Below are positions 15,259-23,295 of a DNA stretch of 44,158 nt, piece by piece; position 1 is the stretch's first letter; each line of letters opens with the position of its first letter. Made by a program: the position numbers and the translations under genes. Origin of the DNA: an uncultured Clostridia bacterium (GTDB taxonomy: Bacteria; Bacillota; Clostridia; Oscillospirales; Acutalibacteraceae); contig CANQBK010000007.1 of NCBI GenBank assembly GCA_947589485.1, positions 1 to 44,158 of the forward strand, written 5' to 3'. Under the pieces are notes generated by a model. That model was not told the origin of the DNA. It ran no database searches and was given only the letters and a program-made list of their open reading frames with translations.

Positions 15259-15789
15259 TTGAAGTGGTTAAAGCACCTTAAAACAATCAATCACCATAAA
15301 ATGCTTGTAATGAAACTCTGTTTTAAGCTGGGACTTTACAAACAGGGTATTCTGCACGATTTGTCAAAATATTCGCCGACCGAATTTATTGTCGGCGCAA
15401 GATACTATCAAGGCACACGAAGTCCGAACGACGCCGAACGTGAGGATAAGGGATACAGTTCGGCGTGGCTCCACCATAAGGGCAGGAACCGCCACCATTT
15501 GGAATATTGGATTGACTACGGGCTTGACGGAGAACATAAAATGACGGGAATGAAGATGCCCGTAAAATATGTTGCCGAAATGTTTTGCGACCGTGTTGCG
15601 GCAAGCAAAAACTATCGGGGCGCGGAATATACCGATTCGGACGCATACGATTATTATATGAAATCCAAAAGCCATTACATCATACACCCCGAAACCGCCG
15701 AATTGCTTGAGCGTCTTTTGACGATTCTGAAAAATGAAGGGGAGGAGAAGGCACTGAAATATATCAAATCGGAAATACTTGGAAAATAG
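15259..15789 (+). CDS. DUF5662 family protein
   Basis: This 176-residue cytoplasmic protein resembles the DUF5662 family. It has conserved-looking histidine and aspartate pairs: ILHDLSKYSPTEF (about 32-44), WLHHKGRNRHHLEYW (about 70-84) and FCDRVAASK. The spacing suggests an HD-like metal-binding fold, but no activity is established. The start is a TTG preceded by GGGGGGAG at 6-7 nt, and no ATG fits. It stands alone on the plus strand between the divergent lysine operon and convergent miaA. Only 28 nt separate it from miaA, with no clear terminator. Confidence 0.82.
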   Translation: MKWLKHLKTINHHKMLVMKLCFKLGLYKQGILHDLSKYSPTEFIVGARYYQGTRSPNDAEREDKGYSSAWLHHKGRNRHHLEYWIDYGLDGEHKMTGMKMPVKYVAEMFCDRVAASKNYRGAEYTDSDAYDYYMKSKSHYIIHPETAELLERLLTILKNEGEEKALKYIKSEILGK

Positions 15790-15817
15790 TCTGCTGCACC
15801 GATATAAAGAGCCGTTT

Positions 15818-16750
15818 TTACCTGTTCTCTTCTATTATTTTTACAGCTTCTTCATATACATCGCCGCAAATATCGGCATATATCCAATGAATATAATCAT
15901 CTCGCTTGAACCATGTAAGCTGACGTTTTGCATAATGTCTGGTTTCGAGTTTTAACCTTTCCACGGCGGTTTCCAAATCTGTTTTGCCGTCAAGATACGG
16001 CTTTAATTCCTTGTAGCCTATGGCGGCAGTCGATGTTTCGCTGTTTTCTCCGCTATAAAACCGTGCCGCCTCTTCAAGCAATCCCTGTTCTAACATAATA
16101 TCCACACGCAGATTTATTCTGTCGTATAATTTTTGTCTGTCGGCGTAGTTTATGCCTATTGCGATAATCTTATACGGAGAGGGGACGTTTTTAGATTCCT
16201 TTATATGTTCGGACATAGTTTTTCCCGTGGTAAGATAAATTTCAATTGCGCGTATGATACGTTTGCCGTTGCTCGGGTGCAGTTTTGCCGCCGTTTCGGG
16301 GTCAAATTTCGACAGCTCGTCAATGAGTGCCTGACCTCCCTCGGATTCATACCTTTCCCGAAGAACCGCACGGATATTTCCGTTCGGTTTATCCGGCGGG
16401 AACTGTATATTTTCAATCAGCGAGCGAACGTACAGTCCCGTACCGCCGCAAAGTATAGGCTGTTTGCCTCTTGAAAAAATATCTTCTATCGCGCAGTTCG
16501 CAAGCTCCGCATACTGCGATACGGAAAATGTTTTGTCGGTAGGGAGGAAGTCAATTAAATGATGCGGTACTCCGCACATTTCTTGTTCGGTAGGTTTTGC
16601 GGTAGCGATTGTCATACCCTTGTATATTTGCATTGAATCGGCGGATACAATTTCACCGTTGTATTTCTTTGCCAGCCTTATCGACAATGAGGTTTTGCCG
16701 GAAGCAGTCGGTCCGACAATTGCGATAAGTGTTTTTTTCTCCTGTTCCAT
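15818..16750 (-). CDS. miaA: tRNA dimethylallyltransferase MiaA
   Basis: MiaA adds a dimethylallyl group to A37 of tRNAs that read UNN codons. The 310-residue protein has the P-loop GPTASGKT (residues 13-20), the substrate-recognition segment SADSMQIYKGMTIATAKPT, HHLIDFLPTDKTFSV, and LCGGTGLYVRSL. Length is normal. GGAG lies about 9 nt before the ATG. It follows the udp-like gene by 84 nt and is probably co-transcribed with it. Confidence 0.96.
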   Translation of the reverse strand: MEQEKKTLIAIVGPTASGKTSLSIRLAKKYNGEIVSADSMQIYKGMTIATAKPTEQEMCGVPHHLIDFLPTDKTFSVSQYAELANCAIEDIFSRGKQPILCGGTGLYVRSLIENIQFPPDKPNGNIRAVLRERYESEGGQALIDELSKFDPETAAKLHPSNGKRIIRAIEIYLTTGKTMSEHIKESKNVPSPYKIIAIGINYADRQKLYDRINLRVDIMLEQGLLEEAARFYSGENSETSTAAIGYKELKPYLDGKTDLETAVERLKLETRHYAKRQLTWFKRDDYIHWIYADICGDVYEEAVKIIEENR

Positions 16751-16834
16751 AGTTTTAGCTCCGATATATGATATTCTTCGGCGTAAGCGTTAATATCACT
16801 TTCCGTTATTATCCGCTCGGACGGTTCGCTTTGC

Positions 16835-17611
16835 TTAAAACCGCCTACTGTTACAGCCGCCGTTTTTAATTAATATTTTAAGTGCATTGACTGCGGTTTT
16901 GATTGCAGAATACATATCAAAATCATCGCTGTCCTTTATGCCGAGCTTTTTCCGTTCGGGGTTCCAGAGAGCGTGAAGTATGCAGCCGATTTTTATATGC
17001 CTTGCGGCAGCCACGGTAAACAGGGCGGCGGTTTCCATTTCCGAGGCGAGAACGCCAAGACGTTTCCACGCGTCCCATTTATTTTCAAGTTCGTAGCGTA
17101 TCGGCATAGTGTCGGGAGCGTGCTGACCGTAAAACGAATCCTTGCTTTGCACCACTCCCGTTTGGAAACGAAATCCGCCGTCTTTTGCAGCGGACACAAG
17201 TGCCGATACAATGTCAAAATCCGCACAAGCGGGATATTCTATCGGCGCATATTCTTTGGAGGTTCCTTCCATACGCACTGCCGCTGTCGGTATAATAAGG
17301 TCGCCGGGCAGAACTTCATCGCTTATACCTCCGCAGGTGCCTATTCGTATTGCCGATTTAAGACCTGCTTTACAAAGCTCCTCAAGAGCTATTGCGGCTG
17401 ACGGTCCTCCGATTCCCGTTGACATAACGATTACCCGTTCCCCAAGCAATGTGCCGCAGTAAGAGGTAAACTCTCGGTTTTGTGCAAGCGGCTGCGGATT
17501 TTCAATAAATTCGGCAATTTTTTCCACTCTGCCCGGGTCGCCGGGGAGTATGGCGTATTTTGCTCCCTGTTCGGGCGTTATTGAAATGTGGTAAAGCATT
17601 TCTTCGTTCAT
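16835..17611 (-). CDS. udp: Uridine phosphorylase / nucleoside phosphorylase
   Basis: This 258-residue protein of the PNP/UDP phosphorylase family should split nucleosides with phosphate. Motifs are LPGDPGRVEKIAEFI, the phosphate-site STGIGGPSAAIALEEL, IRIGTCGGI and the ribose-binding ASEMETAALF. The ATG at 17611 is preceded by GGGAGG at 7 nt. A longer frame back to 17755 crosses the corA terminator and is rejected. Uridine is the likely substrate from overall similarity, but purine use cannot be excluded. The corA terminator ends three bases before its Shine-Dalgarno, so its expression probably depends on read-through. Confidence 0.9.
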   Translation of the reverse strand: MNEEMLYHISITPEQGAKYAILPGDPGRVEKIAEFIENPQPLAQNREFTSYCGTLLGERVIVMSTGIGGPSAAIALEELCKAGLKSAIRIGTCGGISDEVLPGDLIIPTAAVRMEGTSKEYAPIEYPACADFDIVSALVSAAKDGGFRFQTGVVQSKDSFYGQHAPDTMPIRYELENKWDAWKRLGVLASEMETAALFTVAAARHIKIGCILHALWNPERKKLGIKDSDDFDMYSAIKTAVNALKILIKNGGCNSRRF

Positions 17612-17624
17612 AAGCTGACCTCCC

Positions 17625-17667
17625 AAAAAAGCCTTTCCGCATTGCCGACAGCTACGGGAAAGGCTTT
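17625..17667 (-). terminator. Terminator after corA, abutting the udp ribosome binding site
   Basis: Minus strand: AAAGCCTTTCC (17657-17667), an 18-nt apical part, then GGAAAGGCTTT (17628-17638) with six T at 17625-17630. The T-run ends where the GGGAGG of udp begins. No promoter can fit between them. Confidence 0.82.
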
Positions 17668-17676
17668 GTATTTTAC

Positions 17677-18606
17677 TTAGAACATATCTTTTCGTTTCAA
17701 AATAAAGTATAGTATAACCATCACAATTACGGAAAGCAAAATAGGGAACCACCATATACCGTCAAAGGGCAGTCCGCCTGTAATGTTCATACCGTAAATT
17801 CCGGAAATAACCGTCGGTATTGATACAAGCAGCGTGAGTGAAGCCTGGATTTTCATAACGCTGTTCAGGTTGTTTGATATGATCGAGGCGAATACGTCCA
17901 TTGTACCCGTAAGTATGTGCAGGTATGTTGCCGCCATATCAACAGCCTGTTTTATTTCGATAAGAACGTCCTCCAGAAGATCCTGATCGTCATCGTACAG
18001 CTTTATGTATCTGCCGCGCATAATTTTTTCGAGCGTTATTTCGTCCGACTTTAGGGAAGACGAAAAATACACCAGCGACTTTTCTATGTCAAGCAGTTGA
18101 TTGAGATCCCTGTTTTTTGCTGAACGGCGTAAGTCGCGCTCAATACGGTTGCTGATTTTATCTATCTGTTTAAGATACTGTAAATATTTTGTAGCCATTC
18201 TCAGCATTATGTGCAGTACAAAATGTGTTTTGTAATTTGTAACGACATTGCGTACAACACCTTCGGAAAATTCGCTGAGTACGGTATTTTCCTTAACGGA
18301 TACGGTTATAACATTTTTATCGGTAAAGATAATTCCTATGGGCATCGTTGAGTAGGTTATGTTTTTTGACACCTTTTCAACGACGGGAACATCTATTATG
18401 ATAAGAGTGGTGCCGTTTTCGTTGTCAATATGCGACGACTCCTCTTCGTCAAGAGCCGACCGCAGCAGTTCCGGCGGAATGTTAAAAAAATCGAGGAGAT
18501 ACTGAGTTTCGTCGTCGTCCGGAGAAATACAGTTTACCCAGCATCCTTCTTCGTATTTTTGGATTTCTTCTATTCTGTCATTAACGGTTTTGTAGTAGCT
18601 GACCAT
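17677..18606 (-). CDS. corA: CorA-family divalent cation (Mg2+) transporter
   Basis: This is a membrane channel for Mg2+ or related ions. From the ATG at 18606 it has 309 residues: a large cytoplasmic N-terminal domain rich in acidic residues, a long helix, and two C-terminal membrane segments. The signature GMN is in IYGMNITGG, and the C-terminal helix ends ILKRKDMF. AAAGGG lies 8 nt upstream of this ATG. A TTG-started longer frame (18642) is rejected because it begins inside a leader hairpin. Upstream lie a promoter (18746-18774), a 19-codon leader ORF and alternative hairpins that can hide the ribosome binding site, suggesting translational control. Confidence 0.92.
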   Translation of the reverse strand: MVSYYKTVNDRIEEIQKYEEGCWVNCISPDDDETQYLLDFFNIPPELLRSALDEEESSHIDNENGTTLIIIDVPVVEKVSKNITYSTMPIGIIFTDKNVITVSVKENTVLSEFSEGVVRNVVTNYKTHFVLHIMLRMATKYLQYLKQIDKISNRIERDLRRSAKNRDLNQLLDIEKSLVYFSSSLKSDEITLEKIMRGRYIKLYDDDQDLLEDVLIEIKQAVDMAATYLHILTGTMDVFASIISNNLNSVMKIQASLTLLVSIPTVISGIYGMNITGGLPFDGIWWFPILLSVIVMVILYFILKRKDMF

Positions 18607-18610
18607 TTTT

Positions 18611-18654
18611 TGCGCCCTTTCTGTATTCGGGCGCAAAGACAAAACTATGCGCCC
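18611..18654 (-). promoter_or_regulatory. Mutually exclusive hairpins controlling the corA ribosome binding site
   Basis: Three matching arms are visible on the minus strand: GGGCGCA (18648-18654), TGCGCCC (18629-18635) and GGGCGCA (18611-18617). Arm 2 can pair with arm 1 (7 bp, 12-nt loop), or, extended to TTTGCGCCC, with arm 3 extended to GGGCGCAAA (9 bp, 11-nt loop). Arm 3 contains the GGG of the corA Shine-Dalgarno. Arm 1 overlaps the last two sense codons of the leader ORF, so a ribosome finishing the leader would favour the RBS-blocking form. Confidence 0.65.
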
Positions 18655-18704
18655 TTCGTATTAGGTTCTGTAATAATATGTTTGACGTAAGGGTCGGGAC
18701 TCAT
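18645..18704 (-). CDS. Predicted 19-residue corA leader peptide
   Basis: The ORF encodes MSPDPYVKHIITEPNTKGA and ends in TAG. It begins with ATG at 18704, with GGAG 11 nt upstream, about 35 nt after the predicted transcription start and about 40 nt before corA. The stop codon lies directly after hairpin arm 1 of the leader. The early Pro-Asp-Pro recalls the E. coli/Salmonella MgtL leader (M-E-P-D-P), where acidic/proline codons destabilise ribosomes at low Mg2+. The parallel is inference; translation is not shown, and the ribosome binding site spacing is wide. Confidence 0.55.
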   Translation of the reverse strand: MSPDPYVKHIITEPNTKGA

Positions 18705-18745
18705 AGTATTATCATCTCCACAAAATAAAATCGGTTATATCAATA

Positions 18746-18774
18746 ATTATAGTCAATTTACACGGAATAATCAA
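18746..18774 (-). promoter_or_regulatory. Sigma-A promoter of corA
   Basis: Minus strand: -35 TTGATT (18769-18774), 17-bp spacer, -10 TATAAT (18746-18751). Predicted start near 18739 gives a leader of about 130 nt before corA. Confidence 0.8.
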
Positions 18775-18842
18775 GTGAAAAACAGAAACTTACAAAAACA
18801 CCCTATATATGCCGCATAAAATACTTTGCGCCGTATATAATT

Positions 18843-19496
18843 TCAGCTTTCATCGGACTCAATGGCGGAACCGTCGTTTACCGACTGAAAAGTAATTTTT
18901 TCCAAGGCGCCTTTGTATTTATCCTCAATATCCGAATCGCAGCAAAGTGCCGCCGTAATATATCCGTTATCCGCCATACTGATTTTTCTGAAAAGGGTAA
19001 ATTCGTTACCGCCGTTATCCGTTGCCGTATCCGTAAATATAACGCCCGAATCGGTAAGAGAAACTTCCGAGTTAGGATATTTTTCTTTTAAATAATCGGC
19101 AAGTTCATCGTTGCTTACAGCATCGTAATCGACAAATTCAATAAGGAGAGTCGCCGTACCCTCGTCATTTTGCAGGTAGATTCCGTTTGTCGGAGTGAGG
19201 TCATTATTTTGTGACGAAAATTCCGACGGGAAATATACAGTAAAGAAATTATTGCCGCTTGTTGTGTATTGAAGTGTATTTTTATCCCTGCGTTTTACCC
19301 CTTTGGGCAATATTTCGGGTACTGTTGTTTCTTCGTTTTGTGAGGCTTTTGTGGATGAATCAGATATTTGTTTTGACAGGCGGCTGTTGCTGTAAAAGGA
19401 CGTTTGACTTTTGCTGTCGGGCTTTTTCGAGCCGCAGCCCGCAGCCGCAGCGGCAAATACGGCGGCGGTTATTAAAATGAGGAGGGATTTTTTCAT
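18843..19496 (-). CDS. Putative secreted lipoprotein
   Basis: This 217-residue protein has a lipoprotein signal: MKKSLLILITAAVFAAAAAGC, with Cys 21 as the expected lipidated residue. A Ser/Lys-rich linker follows, then a domain (about 70-205) with alternating beta strands (TSGNNFFTVYFPSEF, LLIEFVDYD, ALCCDSDIEDKYKGALEKITF). That domain resembles the PsbP/MOG1-like folds seen in Firmicute lipoproteins, but I cannot name the family. AAGGAG precedes the ATG by 9 nt. It begins 21 nt after the helicase stop and is probably co-transcribed with it. Function unknown. Confidence 0.82.
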   Translation of the reverse strand: MKKSLLILITAAVFAAAAAGCGSKKPDSKSQTSFYSNSRLSKQISDSSTKASQNEETTVPEILPKGVKRRDKNTLQYTTSGNNFFTVYFPSEFSSQNNDLTPTNGIYLQNDEGTATLLIEFVDYDAVSNDELADYLKEKYPNSEVSLTDSGVIFTDTATDNGGNEFTLFRKISMADNGYITAALCCDSDIEDKYKGALEKITFQSVNDGSAIESDES

Positions 19497-19517
19497 TGCG
19501 TATTTCTCCTTTTTCCG

Positions 19518-21272
19518 TTAATCATGCCGTTTGGAGCCTCTTTTATGTTTTCGTGAGGTATGCGTTTTTTTGTTTCCGTATTCCCTGCGGTTGTTATACT
19601 GTTTGCCCGAATTGCGGCTGCCCCTGTTTTTACGGTTTTGTGTTCCGCCAAAAAATCCGCTTTGCCTTTCGGCTTCAAGCAATTGTGTTTTTACAGGTTT
19701 ACCGCACACCTTTGCACCGTACATACTGTCGATAACTTCCGCCGCACTTTCGGACGGGACGGAAACAATGGTTGTGTTGTCATAAATTTCAATTTTACCT
19801 ATGTCCGAACCTTTTAGTATACCGTGTTCTGTTATAGATGCTACAATGTGGTTTGGGGCGGCGTGGCTTGAACGTCCGATGTTAAGTATTATTTTACTGA
19901 AATCCGCATTGCCGTTTTTACCGCTGCTTTTTTGTTCACGTTTTATATCGTCTATTTTAATTTCATTTTGTTTAAAATTAAGACTTAAAGCGGAGGCGGC
20001 AATATCAAAAAGCGAATAACCCTTTGAGAGCAGTATGTTGACCATATCGGCGCATCGGCTGTTGTCGTTGTTTTTGATTGCCTCTTCAATGCTTTCAATA
20101 TTTTTTTCGTTCAGTTTTTCCCGAATATCGTGTGACGTCGGAACAGGTATTTCCGTAATTTTTGATTTTACGGCACGGGCAATTTCGGTAACGGCAAGCA
20201 CCTGACGTCTGCCGCTGCATATAGTAACGGTATTGCCTGCTTTTCCGATACGTCCTGTACGTCCGATTCTGTGTACGTAATACTCATTGCTTTGGGGCAC
20301 GTCATAATTAAATACATATTCAACATCATTAACGTCGATTCCCCTTGCGGCTACATCTGTGGCAACCAAAACAGGAGTAGTGCCGCTGCGGAACCTGTCC
20401 ATTACAGCCGTTCGCTGTGACTGTTTAAGATCTCCGTGGAGAGCCTCGGCGTTAAAACCGCTTTTGTTAAGTTCTTCGGTGACATTATCTACCGTCTTTT
20501 TCGTATTGCAGAAAATTATTGACAGTGACGGTGACAGGTAATACATAAGCAGTTTTAGGGCGTCGGTTTTTCTGCCCATAGGTACATTTACATAATTTTG
20601 CACTATATTGTCAAGCGTGACCTGATTTGAGTTTACCTGTATTGTGTACGGGTCGTGCTGAAATTCTTCGGTTATTGACATAATGGAGGGCGGCATAGTA
20701 GCGGAGAAGAGTACCGTCTGCCTGCTGTCGGGAGTTTCCCTGAGAATAGTTTCCATATCCTCTTTAAAACCCATACTGAGCATTTCATCTGCTTCGTCGA
20801 GCACAACCAGTTTTATGTGGTTAAGTTTAAGTGTTTTTCTGCGGATATGGTCCATTATTCTTCCGGGAGTTCCTATAACAATGTTGGCACGTTTGAGCTT
20901 TGTTATTTGTTTATCCATCGGAGCGCCGCCGTAAATTTCAACGGGGCGGATACCGCCCGCAAATTTGGTAAGGCGTTTTATTTCGTCGGAGCATTGCAAT
21001 GCAAGTTCACGGGTCGGGAGCATAATAAGTACCTGTACGGTCGGTTTTTCCTCATTTGTGTCTATTTTTTCTGCGGCAGGAATGGCAAATGCCATTGTTT
21101 TACCCGTTCCGGTTTGTGAGCGTCCGATAATATCCCTGCCCATACGCACATAGGGAATAGCCTGTGCTTGAATTTCCGTGGGATTTTCAAACCCCATAGC
21201 ATCGACAGCTTTTTTTATGAGTGGGTCGAGTTTAAGTTCATCGAATGTTACCGTTTTTTTTATTTCTTTCAC
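19518..21272 (-). CDS. DEAD-box ATP-dependent RNA helicase with DbpA-type RNA-binding domain
   Basis: This 584-residue RNA helicase probably acts in ribosome assembly or RNA turnover, possibly in the cold. Motifs in order: Q motif (FENPTEIQAQAIP), motif I SQTGTGKT, Ia PTRELALQ, motif II VLDEADEM, motif III FSATMP, and motif VI YVHRIGRTGRIG. A DbpA-like RNA-binding domain lies at about 465-535. A basic Arg/Asn/Gly/Lys-rich tail follows (NRKNRGSRNSGKQYNNRR), as in DeaD/CsdA-type proteins. A strong promoter at 21374-21402 leaves a leader of about 95 nt with a GGCTTTTC/GAAAAGCC hairpin. Exact orthology to CshA or DeaD is open. Confidence 0.94.
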   Translation of the reverse strand: MKEIKKTVTFDELKLDPLIKKAVDAMGFENPTEIQAQAIPYVRMGRDIIGRSQTGTGKTMAFAIPAAEKIDTNEEKPTVQVLIMLPTRELALQCSDEIKRLTKFAGGIRPVEIYGGAPMDKQITKLKRANIVIGTPGRIMDHIRRKTLKLNHIKLVVLDEADEMLSMGFKEDMETILRETPDSRQTVLFSATMPPSIMSITEEFQHDPYTIQVNSNQVTLDNIVQNYVNVPMGRKTDALKLLMYYLSPSLSIIFCNTKKTVDNVTEELNKSGFNAEALHGDLKQSQRTAVMDRFRSGTTPVLVATDVAARGIDVNDVEYVFNYDVPQSNEYYVHRIGRTGRIGKAGNTVTICSGRRQVLAVTEIARAVKSKITEIPVPTSHDIREKLNEKNIESIEEAIKNNDNSRCADMVNILLSKGYSLFDIAASALSLNFKQNEIKIDDIKREQKSSGKNGNADFSKIILNIGRSSHAAPNHIVASITEHGILKGSDIGKIEIYDNTTIVSVPSESAAEVIDSMYGAKVCGKPVKTQLLEAERQSGFFGGTQNRKNRGSRNSGKQYNNRREYGNKKTHTSRKHKRGSKRHD

Positions 21273-21373
21273 TTTTATACCTCTTTCTTAACCGGTCGGG
21301 AAAAATATATTTTCTATACGGCTTTTCGGAAAAGCCTTTTACGTTTTTTGGGTAATTAGCCATTAACCTTTTA

Positions 21374-21402
21374 ATTTTATCAGTAAATTTATTATTTGTC
21401 AA
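21374..21402 (-). promoter_or_regulatory. Sigma-A promoter of the helicase gene
   Basis: Minus strand: -35 TTGACA (21397-21402), 17-bp spacer, -10 TAAAAT (21374-21379). It is divergent from the promoter at 21435-21463. Confidence 0.85.
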
Positions 21403-21434
21403 ATTTGATTTAGTTTTTTGCTTTATTATTATTC

Positions 21435-21463
21435 TTTACAATCAAGTTTTTTGGTGTTAAAAT
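21435..21463 (+). promoter_or_regulatory. Sigma-A promoter of the division-gene cluster
   Basis: Plus strand: -35 TTTACA (21435-21440), 17-bp spacer, -10 TAAAAT (21458-21463). The predicted start near 21470 coincides with the beginning of repeat cluster R4, so the cluster would be transcribed as a leader of about 500 nt. Confidence 0.7.
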
Positions 21464-21472
21464 ATTCATACA

Positions 21473-21939
21473 GCGGCGCCGAGCCGGTGCAGGCGATTCG
21501 CGCTGTCGCTCACTCCGTTCGCTCTTATTGCAAACGATAAGTACAGTCGCGCGGCGTAAGTTAATTTATCCAAAATTAAAAGTTTCGGTCAAGGCGCAGT
21601 GCCTGCGCTGTCGATTCGCGCTGTCGCTCACTCCGTTCGCTCTTATTGCAAACGATAAGTACAGTCGCGCGCAATAAGTTAATGTAGCCATAGTTAAAAG
21701 TTTCGGTCAAGGCGCCGAGCCGGCGCAGGCGATTCGCGGCGCAGTGCCTGCGCTCTCAATTCGCGCTGTCGTTCGCTACGCTCACTCTTATTGCAAACGA
21801 TAAGTACAGTCGCGCGCAATAAGTTATTTTAGCCATAGTTAAAAGTTTCGCTCAAGCCTTTTCAAAGGCTTGCGGATTCCAAAGGCAGAGCCTTTGGCGG
21901 GTTTTTAAGGGCGGAGCCCTTAATATAGGAGCCCTTAAT
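21473..21939 (-). repeat. Mosaic palindromic repeat cluster R4 (three tandem ~120-bp units)
   Basis: Three successive units each run from a GCGC palindrome through CGCTGTCGCTCACTCCG (third copy diverged), TTGCAAACGATAAGTACAG and an AAAAGTTTCGGTCAAG-like block. They begin near 21474, 21593 and 21711, and the third has two GCGC modules. The cluster ends with AAGCCTTTTCAAAGGCTT, AAAGGCAGAGCCTTT, GGCGGGTTTTT and AAGGGCGGAGCCCTT plus a truncated copy of the last. It ends about 30 nt before the ATG of the HlyD-like gene and occupies almost the whole leader of that operon. Confidence 0.87.
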
Positions 21940-21969
21940 AATAATAGAAATAAAATATGGAGGAAGTTT

Positions 21970-23295
21970 ATGGACAAGTCCACTATTGACAGATCCAACC
22001 TTTTTAGAAAAGGTATTATGACACTGCTGACGATACTTGTCATTGTTTATGTTGTATATGTTGTCGGAAGGGCGAGTTTTACCCAAATAAGAACCGAAAG
22101 CGCAAAACAGATGACAGTCTATAACTCGGTAAATACGACCGGATACTTTGTGCGTGACGAAAAACTTGTAGATTATAACGGCAAAGGTGTGGTTTCTTAT
22201 GTGGCGGCCGACGGGGAAAAGGTGTCAAAGGGAGAAACAATTGCATCGGTCTTTGAAAGCAATACCGCTGCAAACGCAACAAAAGAAATACAGCACCTTG
22301 AGTCCCAAATAGCATCGCTAAGACAACTTCGCAGAGCGCCCGATACAATAGCGGAAACTCCCGATATGATTGATAAAGATATAGATTCCGTTTTGTCACA
22401 AATAAATTTATCGCTTTGTGATGGAAAAATTTCCGATGTCAGGGCAAATACAGATGATATTCTTTATAAAATTAACGAACGTCAGCTTGTTACAGGCAAG
22501 CTGTCAGGACTTGACGAAAAAATAGAACAGCTTGAAAGCCGTATTGAAAAACTGAAAAAAGAGTCGGGTACTTCAAAAAGCGAAAAAACAATTTCGTCTG
22601 CGGCTACCGGATATTTTGTCAGCAAAACAGATGGATATGAGGGAATTTACAAAAGCTCCGACCTCGGAAAGCTGTACCCCTCTAACTTTGACCCAAGCAA
22701 AATAACTCAAAAAAGTGTAGACAGCAATGTTATAGGAAAAACAATAGAAGGAGTGTACTGGTACATTGTCTGTGAAGTGAGCGCCGACGATGCGTTCAAA
22801 ATAAAAAATTCGGATTCGTTAAGTGTGGAAGTCCCGTTTGCATCTAATGAAAAAATAAATGTAGAGCTTTACAAAATAAACCAAAAAAGCAAAACCGACA
22901 ACGCAATCGTTATTTTGAGAGGTTCATATATGAATGCCGAAATGGCAAATGTAAGAAATGAAGAGGTTTCAATAATTATCGACACATACAGCGGCATATA
23001 CGTTCCGAAAAGCGCGGTGCATGACGCAAAGGTGACGCGCACTGTCGAAACCGATAAGGGCAAAGAAAAAACGGAATCCAAAACTGTTTCCGGAGTATAT
23101 GTGCGGATAGGAACGGAAATAGAGTTTAAGCAGATAGTACCGCTTTATTCGGGAGAGGATTTTATTATATGTATGTCAAATCCTGATGACGAAATGATAT
23201 ATTCCGATGATGTCGGAGTATTAAGGCTGTATGATGAAGTGGTTGTGGAAGGAGCTAATTTATATGACGGAAAAATTGTCAACAGATCTTCTTGA
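21970..23295 (+). CDS. HlyD-like envelope protein with lipoyl-like domain and coiled coil
   Basis: This 441-residue protein has one membrane helix near the N-terminus (about 17-38, IMTLLTILVIVYVVYVVG). An outside beta-domain with a lipoyl-like segment follows (YNGKGVVSYVAADGEKVSKGETIASVF, about 68-95), then a coiled coil (about 105-200) and a second beta-domain (YVPKSAVHDAKVTRTV). This is the layout of HlyD-type adaptor proteins, but no transporter gene is adjacent. GGAGG lies about 6 nt before the ATG. Homologous proteins are often found upstream of yggS and sepF in Clostridia, so a role in envelope or division is a guess from context. It overlaps yggS by 32 nt. Confidence 0.8.
   Translation: MDKSTIDRSNLFRKGIMTLLTILVIVYVVYVVGRASFTQIRTESAKQMTVYNSVNTTGYFVRDEKLVDYNGKGVVSYVAADGEKVSKGETIASVFESNTAANATKEIQHLESQIASLRQLRRAPDTIAETPDMIDKDIDSVLSQINLSLCDGKISDVRANTDDILYKINERQLVTGKLSGLDEKIEQLESRIEKLKKESGTSKSEKTISSAATGYFVSKTDGYEGIYKSSDLGKLYPSNFDPSKITQKSVDSNVIGKTIEGVYWYIVCEVSADDAFKIKNSDSLSVEVPFASNEKINVELYKINQKSKTDNAIVILRGSYMNAEMANVRNEEVSIIIDTYSGIYVPKSAVHDAKVTRTVETDKGKEKTESKTVSGVYVRIGTEIEFKQIVPLYSGEDFIICMSNPDDEMIYSDDVGVLRLYDEVVVEGANLYDGKIVNRSS

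Noticed and set aside
15790-15817. Terminator between the DUF5662 gene and miaA
   Set aside because: No stem with a T-run is visible in the 28 nt between the two stop codons.
17612-17755. N-terminal extension of the uridine phosphorylase
   Set aside because: The added residues come from the corA terminator and corA 3-prime end and do not match the family.
18607-18842. M-box (ykoK) magnesium riboswitch before corA
   Set aside because: The leader is only about 130 nt and lacks the conserved M-box segments; a leader ORF with alternative hairpins explains it better.
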